DNA of 7,927 nt from Campylobacterales bacterium. Its GTDB lineage: Bacteria > Campylobacterota > Campylobacteria > Campylobacterales > QNZT01. The DNA lies in NCBI GenBank assembly GCA_026985685.1, contig JALSQA010000375.1, positions 1-7,927 of the forward strand. The letters run 5' to 3'. Shown here piece by piece: positions 1-5,397 of this stretch. The translations under genes were made by a program, and so were the position numbers. The notes beneath the pieces were generated by a model, which ran no database searches, was not told where the DNA came from, and saw only the letters and a list, made by a program, of their open reading frames with translations. Each line of letters begins with the position of its first letter. Within the stretch, counting starts at the first letter, position 1.

Positions 1-10
1 ATTATTACTC

Positions 11-16
11 TATAAT
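11..16 (+). promoter_or_regulatory. Candidate -10 box (TATAAT) of the NRAMP/antiporter transcript
   Basis: A perfect TATAAT lies at 11-16. A transcript from it would begin near 22-24. The first possible ATG, at 28, would then have almost no leader, which favours the second ATG at 46. The -35 region lies at or beyond the window edge and cannot be judged. In AT-rich DNA a TATAAT can occur by chance, so this is a candidate only. Confidence 0.45.
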
Positions 17-34
17 TCATTGAGAGTATGATAA

Positions 35-41
35 GAAGGGA
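35..41 (+). promoter_or_regulatory. Shine-Dalgarno sequence that decides the NRAMP start
   Basis: GAAGGGA at 35-41 contains AAGG at 36-39, six bases ahead of the ATG at 46. The earlier in-frame ATG at 28 has only GAGAG one base in front of it, too close to serve as a ribosome binding site. This supports the start at 46. Confidence 0.5.
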
Positions 42-45
42 AGAT

Positions 46-1290
46 ATGCCACTAGGGAAAAGGATCCAAGAAGAGATCACAAAAAACCGTCAACGTCTTA
101 AAGAGTTAGGACCTGGTATCATCACAGGTGGTGCGGGGGATGATCCTGCGGGGATTGTTACGTATACTGTTGTTGGTGCTACTACCGGTTTTTCACAGCT
201 TTGGTTGTTGTTACTTTCTACACCGATGATGATCGCTATACAAAATGCTGTCGCTCGTATCGCACTTGTCACAGGTAAAAGTTTACCTGAAATTACAACG
301 GCATTTTATTCTCGTAAATTGACGATTTTGATGGTTATGATACTTTCTATTGCTAATATACTCACTATCGGTGCTGATCTTAATGCTATTGCTGCAATTT
401 TTCATATATTTACAGGCTATGCTACGATCTATTTTCTAATTCCTATTACGGCACTCATCGTTTATTTGATATTGTTTGGCAAGTATAAAACAATACGAAA
501 TATTTTGATAGTACTTACTGGGATACTTGGAGTTTATATCGTATCAGCTTTCATGGCAAAACCAGATCTTGGAAAACTTTTTATTGATACTTTCACACCC
601 CATATCCAAATGGATTCTGCTTGGATTCTTGCAGCTTTGGGTATGCTTGGGACGACGATTTCTCCCTATCTTCTTTTTTGGCAGGCAGCGGAAGAAAAAG
701 AGGAAAAAAAGAGTGTCGTTCAAGCAGATGATGTAACATTTGATACGATTGTTGGTATGGTTTATTCTAATCTTCTTGCTTATTGTATGATTATCACAGG
801 TGCAATCATGCTCTATTCAAAAGGCGATACTATCACAGATATCACTACCCTTTCTCTAGCACTTAAACCCGTAGCAGGTTCGTATGCATTTTCACTTTTT
901 AGTTTAGGTATTGTTGTTTCTGGATTGTTAGCGATTCCTGTTCTTGCAGGTTCAACTGCTTATGCTGTTGCTGATACTTTTGGATGGAGAGAAGGTATGG
1001 ATAACAAAGTAAGTGATGCTAAAGGATTTTATTTTGTCTTTGTCGGGGCATTGATCTTTGGCAACCTTATCGATATGATTCCCTCTATTACTGTAGTAGA
1101 TGCACTCTACTATTCTCAAGTACTTGATGGGATGCTTATACCTGTACTCATAGCCATCACGCTTATGATTTCCAACAATAAAAACATCATGGGACAATAT
1201 ACTGCTAGTCGTTTTACAAATATTTTTTCTTTACTAGCTATGATCATCACAGTGGTGTTAAGTGTTATCATGATAGGACAAATGTTATAA
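46..1290 (+). CDS. NRAMP-superfamily divalent metal transporter, non-canonical motif clade
   Basis: An inner-membrane carrier of the NRAMP (SLC11-like, LeuT-fold) superfamily, expected to import a divalent cation with protons. From the start at 46 it is 414 residues; an in-frame ATG at 28 would add six. About eleven hydrophobic segments follow a short charged N-terminus. The first transmembrane segment carries GDDPAGIVTY (D32, D33, P34), which aligns with the family DPGN loop. The sixth carries GTTISPYLLFWQ (S206, P207), where classical members have the MPHN metal-ligand motif, and runs into an acidic/lysine-rich loop, AAEEKEEKK. Bacterial proteins with this DDPxGI plus SPYLxFWQ pattern form a distinct NRAMP-like branch usually annotated only as divalent metal transporters. 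The absent methionine and asparagine ligands make manganese or iron specificity uncertain; magnesium or another ion is possible. It lies 10 bases before the antiporter gene and probably shares its mRNA. Family call firm, substrate unknown. Confidence 0.9.
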   Translation: MPLGKRIQEEITKNRQRLKELGPGIITGGAGDDPAGIVTYTVVGATTGFSQLWLLLLSTPMMIAIQNAVARIALVTGKSLPEITTAFYSRKLTILMVMILSIANILTIGADLNAIAAIFHIFTGYATIYFLIPITALIVYLILFGKYKTIRNILIVLTGILGVYIVSAFMAKPDLGKLFIDTFTPHIQMDSAWILAALGMLGTTISPYLLFWQAAEEKEEKKSVVQADDVTFDTIVGMVYSNLLAYCMIITGAIMLYSKGDTITDITTLSLALKPVAGSYAFSLFSLGIVVSGLLAIPVLAGSTAYAVADTFGWREGMDNKVSDAKGFYFVFVGALIFGNLIDMIPSITVVDALYYSQVLDGMLIPVLIAITLMISNNKNIMGQYTASRFTNIFSLLAMIITVVLSVIMIGQML

Positions 1291-1300
1291 GGAACAAGAC

Positions 1301-2857
1301 ATGAGTTATGAATCTGCGATACTAATTCTTTTTGTCATCGCCTCTATGGTAGCCATGGCAACACGCCATCTAAACCTACCTTATACTATCGCATTGATGG
1401 GTGTTGGATTGATACTTGGTTCTTTACATTTACTAAATCCACCCCACCTTACACAAGCTCTTCTTTACACTGTATTTTTACCACCACTAATCTTTGAAGC
1501 AGCAATCCATCTTAGTGCTTCTAGTATGCAAAAAGATATCCTTCCTATCACTACATTGGTAATCCCTGGAGTTATCCTATCTACCCTTGTTACAGCAGCA
1601 GTGATGATTCCTGTTAGCCAACATTTTACACAGCTAGATACAATCACTTGGCCTCTTGGAATTTTATTTGGTGCAGCAGTAGCGGCAACTGATCCTGTAG
1701 CTGTCGTTGCAATTTTCAAACGCCTTGGTATCCCAACAAGATTGCGTTTGCTTATCGAAAGTGAAAGTTTGCTAAATGACGGTACTTCAATTGTTGTCTT
1801 TATCCTTGCACTTCATTATATTCAAGGAGATATTGGAACACCTAGAGAAACTGTTATTGACTTTTTTCGTATTGTTGGCTTTGGTTTACTCACAGGTATG
1901 ATTGTAGGATTACTCACTGCTTTTGCGATGCGTCAGCTCGATGATGCCATGGTTACAATCACCCTCTCTACTGTTGCCGCATATGGTTCATTTTTGATTG
2001 CTGATAAAATGGGAGTTTCAGGTGTCATGAGTACTGTCGCGGCAGGATTGATAGTCGGAAACAAAGGATTGTCACAAACACTTTTCCCTTCTATTCGTAT
2101 CTCTACCGAAACCTTTTGGGAATATATCGCCTTTGCTATGAATTCACTTATCTTCTTGCTCATGGGCTTTGCAATCAATTTACAACTACTTTGGGAACTT
2201 TGGCCTATCGTGCTCATCGCCTATATCTCTGTTTTAGTAGCACGATTTTTTATCGTCCATTTTACATGGTTACTCTTCTATCCTAGCAAACTTCATTTTC
2301 CTTATCGATGGAATATCGTACTTGCCTGGGGTGGACTCAGAGGTGCACTTTCTATGGTCTTGGCACTGAGTATCCCCGAAAGCCTAGGATTTAAAGATGT
2401 TATCGTTACGCTTGTTTTTGGAGTAGTTTTGTTATCAATTTTTTTACAAGGATTGAGTATGACACCGTTGATGCGTCTGCTCAAACTCGTCTCACCTGTT
2501 AGTGCACTAAAAGAGTATGAACTGCTCAAAACTCAAATCTCACTACTTCAAGATACACTTGATGAGATAGAACACTTAAAAAAACGACGCATGATTCATG
2601 CCAAAAGTGCGAACAATCTTAAAGAAGAGTTCAATAAAGAGTTACAAGAATTAAATACAAAACTAGATGAACTTAAACCAGATGAAGAAGCAATGCTTAG
2701 TGAAGAAGTATTACGAGCAAAACGACGCATCCTCATGGAACAAAAAAATACTTTATTAGAGATGTACCAAAATGGTACGATTAGCTTTGAAGCTAATCAT
2801 GAATTGATGACACAAATCGATGCCAAATTATTAGAGTTGGAAAATGCCGGTATATAA
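1301..2857 (+). CDS. CPA1-family Na+(K+)/H+ antiporter, NhaP-like
   Basis: An inner-membrane monovalent cation/proton antiporter, 518 residues, with roughly 12-13 membrane segments in the first 400 and a cytoplasmic tail. Family marks are AATDPVAVVAIFKRLG (T130-D131-P132 of the unwound helix), ESLLNDG with the N159-D160 pair typical of electroneutral CPA1 exchangers (CPA2 members have DD), and WGGLRGALSM with the conserved arginine R347. The last ~115 residues are charged and predicted helical or coiled-coil (heptad-like stretches about 405-455 and 470-515, ending in a LLELENAGI-type tail), as in long NhaP/YjcE-type proteins, where tails can regulate transport. The start is well set by AAGGAAC about eight bases upstream. 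Only 10 bases separate it from the NRAMP stop codon, so co-transcription is likely; proton exchange by this protein could balance proton entry through the NRAMP carrier, which is inference. Whether Na+, K+ or Li+ is preferred cannot be read from the sequence. Confidence 0.93.
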   Translation: MSYESAILILFVIASMVAMATRHLNLPYTIALMGVGLILGSLHLLNPPHLTQALLYTVFLPPLIFEAAIHLSASSMQKDILPITTLVIPGVILSTLVTAAVMIPVSQHFTQLDTITWPLGILFGAAVAATDPVAVVAIFKRLGIPTRLRLLIESESLLNDGTSIVVFILALHYIQGDIGTPRETVIDFFRIVGFGLLTGMIVGLLTAFAMRQLDDAMVTITLSTVAAYGSFLIADKMGVSGVMSTVAAGLIVGNKGLSQTLFPSIRISTETFWEYIAFAMNSLIFLLMGFAINLQLLWELWPIVLIAYISVLVARFFIVHFTWLLFYPSKLHFPYRWNIVLAWGGLRGALSMVLALSIPESLGFKDVIVTLVFGVVLLSIFLQGLSMTPLMRLLKLVSPVSALKEYELLKTQISLLQDTLDEIEHLKKRRMIHAKSANNLKEEFNKELQELNTKLDELKPDEEAMLSEEVLRAKRRILMEQKNTLLEMYQNGTISFEANHELMTQIDAKLLELENAGI

Positions 2858-2935
2858 ACGATTTCGTCACACAGCTAACAGATTAAAAATAGTTTTTTAA
2901 ATATCATTTATCATCTAAATATTAAAGTATGAAAA
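2858..2935. other. 78-base spacer between antiporter and DUF202 gene
   Basis: It contains an all-A/T inverted repeat, TTAAAAA (2883-2889) and TTTTTAA (2894-2900), around a four-base loop. This is too weak to call a terminator. The second half is AT-rich and could hold a promoter, but no clean -10 box stands out. An ATG at 2929 opens a five-codon frame (ATG AAA AAT GCA ACA, then TAA at 2944-2946) that overlaps the start of the next gene. Confidence 0.4.
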
Positions 2936-3337
2936 ATGCAACATAAACAACGAACAAAACAAAAAATAGATCCAAAAGACTTAATGGCAGTTGAACGCTC
3001 AACCACAGCACTAATAGGTACTGCTATTTCACTGATTGTATTAGGCTTTGTTGTAGAAAAATTTGAACTATTTTTACATTTGCTTTCTGTAGAACTAAAA
3101 AGTGATCAAGCAAATAAATTACCTCAACTAATTCATGTAGATTTTTACAACTATTTAGGTATTAGTATCGTCTTTGCAGGGATAATGCTTGCACTATATA
3201 CATACCACTACTATACTAGATGGATTTTACACCTTGAAAAAAGGCAAATTAATACCGATAAAAACATCTACTTTTTGCTTTCCATTTTTGTTGCACTTAT
3301 TGGTCTAGTACTTTTACTTAGTATGATCATATTATAG
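2936..3337 (+). CDS. Small DUF202-type (YidH-like) inner-membrane protein
   Basis: A 133-residue integral membrane protein of unknown function. A basic N-terminus (residues 1-17, many K, R and Q) precedes DLMAVERSTTALIGTAISL and a first membrane segment at about 24-41; further segments are about 66-88 and 112-132, giving the three-helix layout of DUF202 proteins. Those proteins normally open with an ERTxLAWxRT signature. Here E20-R21 remain, but the tryptophan position is L26 and the second arginine position is G28, so this is a divergent member. The start lacks a strong ribosome binding site: only AAAG at 2924-2927, eight bases ahead. The next in-frame ATG is M17, which would remove the basic tail. 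The permease gene follows after 21 bases, so the two are likely one operon, and a permease-linked or accessory role is an inference from position alone. Confidence 0.75.
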   Translation: MQHKQRTKQKIDPKDLMAVERSTTALIGTAISLIVLGFVVEKFELFLHLLSVELKSDQANKLPQLIHVDFYNYLGISIVFAGIMLALYTYHYYTRWILHLEKRQINTDKNIYFLLSIFVALIGLVLLLSMIIL

Positions 3338-3358
3338 TATATAAAAGGAAAAAATTAT

Positions 3359-4672
3359 ATGAAAAAAGATATTGGTTTTTTTGAAGCATTTAGCATCGGT
3401 GTTGGAGGTATGGTAGGTGGTGGTATTTTTGCTGTTTTAGGTCTTACTATACAATTATCACAAGGTGCTGCACCCATAGCCTTTGCTCTTGCAGGAATCA
3501 TAGCACTTGTCACAGTTTATGCTTATGTGAAGCTCTCACTTACTTATCCTAGTGAAGGTGGTACGATTGAATTTATTGTACAAGCTATGGGAAATAATCT
3601 TTTTGCAGCACTTGTAAACAATTTACTTCTTATTAGTTATGTCATTATGTTATCTCTTTATGCTTATGCCTTTGGTAGCTATGGTTGTGCACTTCTAATA
3701 GGAGATGACCAACCTTGGCTACACAATATATTGGCAACAAGTGTAATTGTTATATTTACATTCATTAATCTGATGGGTTCTTTCATGACAGGCAAAACTG
3801 AAGATATTATGGTTTTTATTAAGTTAGCAATTTTACTTTTATTTACAGGAGTAGGATTTACTACAATCAATCCATCAAGACTTGAACCTTCTACCTGGTC
3901 ACCTCCACTTTCAATAATAACAGGTGGATTGATGATTTTTTTAGCTTATGAAGGATTTGAATTAATTGCAAATACGGCAAAAGATATCAAAAATCCAGAG
4001 AAAAACCTTCCACGTGCTTTTTATAGTGCTGTAATCTTTGTAATATTGCTATATATTGGTGTTGCAGCCGTTGCAATCGGAAATGTTTCTATTGCTGAAG
4101 CACAAAAAGCAAAAGACTATATACTTGCTGTCGCAGCTGAACCATTTTTTGGAAAAACTGGTTTTACAATTATTTCTATTGCTGCACTTCTTTCCACAGC
4201 CTCAGCAATAAATGCAACCCTTTATGGTGGTGGAAGAGTTGGATATTTGATCGCCAAATTAGGAGAACTTCCACATACATTTGATGAGAAAATAAAACAA
4301 GGATATGAAGGAGTTATCATCATTGCATTGATGAGTATTATTTTTACAACTTCTTTTGACTTAGAAAATATTTCAATTGCAGGAAGTGCTGGTTTTTTAA
4401 TCATTTTTGCACTTGTAAACCTTTCTGCTTTTATTCGATACAAAGAGACTCAAGCAAATCGCTTTATCACAGGTTTTGGTTTTATTTTATGTTCTTTAGC
4501 AACTATTGTACTAATTGGATACAACACACTTCACAATCCTCATGCACTTCTTAGTAGTGGACTTGTCATTGGAATCGTTGCCCTCTTTTCAGCACTCTAC
4601 TATAAAATTGAAAAAAGAAAAGGTACAGCACAATATCTGGATAAAGATCTTAAAAATCATTTACATAAATAA
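3359..4672 (+). CDS. APC-superfamily amino acid permease
   Basis: An inner-membrane secondary transporter of the amino acid/polyamine/organocation superfamily, 437 residues with about twelve hydrophobic segments. The first helix has the glycine-rich substrate loop SIGVGGMVGGGIFAVLG (S12-G26 region), the standard APC mark for binding the amino and carboxyl groups of the substrate. The sixth segment reads AYEGFE (196-201), followed by KDIKNPEKNLPRA (208-220), another conserved APC stretch. It closes with a short lysine-rich cytoplasmic tail ending HLHK. The start is supported by AAAGGAAA about nine bases ahead of ATG. Substrate (neutral, cationic or other amino acid, import or exchange) cannot be assigned. 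The gene sits 21 bases behind the DUF202 gene and probably shares its transcript. Hand counts in three 60-base samples from this pair gave 25-28 % GC in the samples at 3241, 3601 and 4321, against 40-45 % in samples from the antiporter, though a sample at 4021 gave 37 %. Confidence 0.92.
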   Translation: MKKDIGFFEAFSIGVGGMVGGGIFAVLGLTIQLSQGAAPIAFALAGIIALVTVYAYVKLSLTYPSEGGTIEFIVQAMGNNLFAALVNNLLLISYVIMLSLYAYAFGSYGCALLIGDDQPWLHNILATSVIVIFTFINLMGSFMTGKTEDIMVFIKLAILLLFTGVGFTTINPSRLEPSTWSPPLSIITGGLMIFLAYEGFELIANTAKDIKNPEKNLPRAFYSAVIFVILLYIGVAAVAIGNVSIAEAQKAKDYILAVAAEPFFGKTGFTIISIAALLSTASAINATLYGGGRVGYLIAKLGELPHTFDEKIKQGYEGVIIIALMSIIFTTSFDLENISIAGSAGFLIIFALVNLSAFIRYKETQANRFITGFGFILCSLATIVLIGYNTLHNPHALLSSGLVIGIVALFSALYYKIEKRKGTAQYLDKDLKNHLHK

Positions 4673-4702
4673 AGAAAATTTTATCAATTATCCAAATAAA
4701 TT

Positions 4703-4716
4703 TAGTTAGCTAACTA
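4703..4716. repeat. Perfect 14-bp palindrome, possible operator
   Basis: TAGTTAGCTAACTA is fully self-complementary, with its centre between 4709 and 4710. It lies about 30 bases upstream of the candidate rhodanese promoter and about 30 bases after the permease stop. The half-sequence TTAGTTA recurs at 4751-4757. A dimeric repressor or activator site is plausible; with no loop it is not a good RNA hairpin or terminator, and no T-run follows. Confidence 0.45.
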
Positions 4717-4735
4717 GCAGACAAAAAAATGATTT

Positions 4736-4746
4736 TAGAATAAAAT
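4736..4746 (+). promoter_or_regulatory. Candidate -10 region of the rhodanese gene
   Basis: Two overlapping -10-like hexamers, TAGAAT (4736-4741) and TAAAAT (4741-4746), follow an A/T-rich tract (4722-4736). A transcript would begin near 4748-4753, putting the inverted repeat at 4754-4792 at its 5' end. A second possible -10, TACAAT, is at 4773-4778 inside that repeat. No clear -35 box is seen. Confidence 0.35.
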
Positions 4747-4753
4747 ATGTTTA

Positions 4754-4792
4754 GTTAAGAGAGGAGTTTTAATACAATATTTTTCTCTTAAC
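4754..4792 (+). promoter_or_regulatory. Inverted repeat / stem-loop in the rhodanese leader
   Basis: GTTAAGAGA (4754-4762) and TCTCTTAAC (4784-4792) are perfect reverse complements, 21 bases apart. In RNA the stem could extend inward by G-U, G-U, A-U and G-U pairs to about 4766/4780, leaving a 13-base loop. The 5' arm contains a Shine-Dalgarno-like AGAGAGGAG (4758-4766) that has no start codon after it, while the real one, GAGGAG at 4808-4813, stays outside the stem. It may be a regulator site around the TACAAT hexamer, or a 5'-end stem-loop affecting mRNA stability. It is not a terminator for the permease in any usual form. Confidence 0.5.
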
Positions 4793-4819
4793 AAATACAA
4801 CAAATAAGAGGAGAATGAC

Positions 4820-5206
4820 ATGAGTGCAAAACAAAATATCGCAAATGCAATTGCATTAGATTTAAAAAAACCTATGCTAGGAAATTTGGACATGGCAGAG
4901 ACTATGGAGCTTATCAAAGATGTAGGAGCGATTCTTTTAGATGTTCGACCACCTGCAAAAGTCAAAGGTGATAATGCTGTAGAAGCAAATGTTCCTGATG
5001 CTTATTATATGCCATACCCTACTTTTGCAGAAAGTTTAGACCTTTTGCCTACAGACAAAGATACAGTGATCGTTGTTGCTTGTCTTAAAGGTTGGTTCGC
5101 GAACCGTATCATGGGGTATTTGGAGATGCTTGGATATGAGAATGTATATGTTCTTGGTGGAAATATAGAAGATCTTATCGCTGCACATAAAGCACATACA
5201 AACTAA
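4820..5206 (+). CDS. Single-domain rhodanese-like sulfurtransferase
   Basis: A 128-residue cytoplasmic protein made of one rhodanese domain, which transfers sulfane sulfur through a cysteine persulfide. There is no signal peptide or membrane segment. The first ~22 residues are an N-terminal extension. ILLDVRPPAKVKGDNAVEANVPDAYYMPY (about 38-66) contains the usual LLDVR strand and the gap before the IPGA-like element, here VPDAYYMP. The active-site loop follows strand VIVVA: C88-L-K-G-W-F-A-N-R96, then GYLEMLGYENVYVLGGNIEDLI, the typical helix plus the V.VL.GG ending. The loop has the cysteine and the C-x-x-G spacing, but W92-F93 replace the common arginine/serine positions, so sulfur-donor preference may differ. 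GAGGAG ends six bases before ATG, firmly fixing the start; a tiny ATG-ACA-TGA frame (4815-4823) overlaps it. It stands alone between two spacers, so no pathway partner is shown. Arsenate reductase or phosphatase activity is not indicated. Confidence 0.88.
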   Translation: MSAKQNIANAIALDLKKPMLGNLDMAETMELIKDVGAILLDVRPPAKVKGDNAVEANVPDAYYMPYPTFAESLDLLPTDKDTVIVVACLKGWFANRIMGYLEMLGYENVYVLGGNIEDLIAAHKAHTN

Positions 5207-5220
5207 CATTTATTAAAACT

Positions 5221-5290
5221 GGCTCTGTTTCCGTAGCTTTGGAGCAGAGTCTTTAGTCCCGAAAAGCGGAGGCAAAGCCTTCCGATTCCA
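5221..5290. repeat. GC-rich double-hairpin element (REP-like)
   Basis: A 70-base block with 37 G/C (53 %), in a spacer whose next 50 bases have 12 G/C (24 %). Hairpin 1 pairs 5221-5231 (GGCTCTGTTTC) with 5241-5251 (GGAGCAGAGTC), allowing G-U pairs. Hairpin 2 is tight: CGGAGGC (5267-5273), AAA loop, GCCTTCCG (5277-5284), with one bulged base. Hairpin 1 is followed only by CTTTAG and hairpin 2 by ATTCCAAG, so neither has a proper T-run on the + strand. It may be a dispersed palindromic repeat, a read-through attenuator between rhodanese and efflux genes, or a small structured RNA. Copies elsewhere in the genome would settle which. Confidence 0.5.
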
Positions 5291-5340
5291 AGTAAATATG
5301 GTTTTTAGAGATGCCCTTAATTTAAAAATTCATACATGAT

Positions 5341-5351
5341 TCACATTGTGA
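5341..5351. promoter_or_regulatory. TCACA-T-TGTGA dyad, candidate operator of the efflux operon
   Basis: A perfect 11-base odd palindrome ending 19 bases before the TATAAT at 5371. Looser symmetry extends outward (CATACAT to the left, ATGTTATG to the right, one base out of register), giving a ~28-base imperfect dyad at 5331-5358. Its place over the -35 region suits a dimeric repressor of the kind that often controls efflux genes. Its right half (TTGTGA, 5346-5351) could also serve as a poor -35 box. Confidence 0.4.
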
Positions 5352-5370
5352 TGTTATGCTTGCATCAAGT

Positions 5371-5376
5371 TATAAT
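5371..5376 (+). promoter_or_regulatory. -10 box (TATAAT) of the efflux operon
   Basis: A perfect TATAAT, 21 bases upstream of the TolC-like start codon. The transcript would begin near 5383 with a leader of about 15 bases that includes TTGAGG (5385-5390), the ribosome binding site seven bases before ATG. No consensus -35 box is present. Confidence 0.55.
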
Positions 5377-5397
5377 CTATATATTTGAGGTTCAAAG

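Noticed and set aside
28..45. Six-residue longer N-terminus of the NRAMP protein (ATG at 28)
   Set aside because: GAGAG lies one base before the ATG, and the TATAAT at 11-16 would leave almost no leader, while ATG 46 has GAAGGGA at a good distance. Not excluded.
2883..2900. Terminator after the antiporter gene
   Set aside because: The stem is made only of A-T pairs, with no GC-rich part; it is an AT-rich chance dyad rather than a convincing terminator.
4515..4709. 64-codon + strand frame at the end of the permease gene
   Set aside because: It overlaps the permease in another frame, lacks a ribosome binding site and reads as low-complexity sequence; a shadow frame.
4735..4965. Minus-strand frame of 76 codons across the rhodanese leader and 5' part
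   Set aside because: It is mostly the antisense of the rhodanese gene, has no recognised domain and no credible ribosome binding site.
5221..5251. Rho-independent terminator of the rhodanese gene
   Set aside because: Hairpin 1 is strong enough, but only CTTTAG follows on the + strand. On the - strand a TTTT follows, but there is no - strand gene to end.
5217..5339. Open frame through the GC-rich block
   Set aside because: Stop-free for 40 codons on the + strand, but it has no start codon at its beginning, no ribosome binding site and lies on palindromic DNA, so coding is unlikely.
5341..5351. CRP/FNR-like binding site
   Set aside because: CRP-type sites have TGTGA first and TCACA last, six bases apart. 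Here the order is reversed with one base between them.
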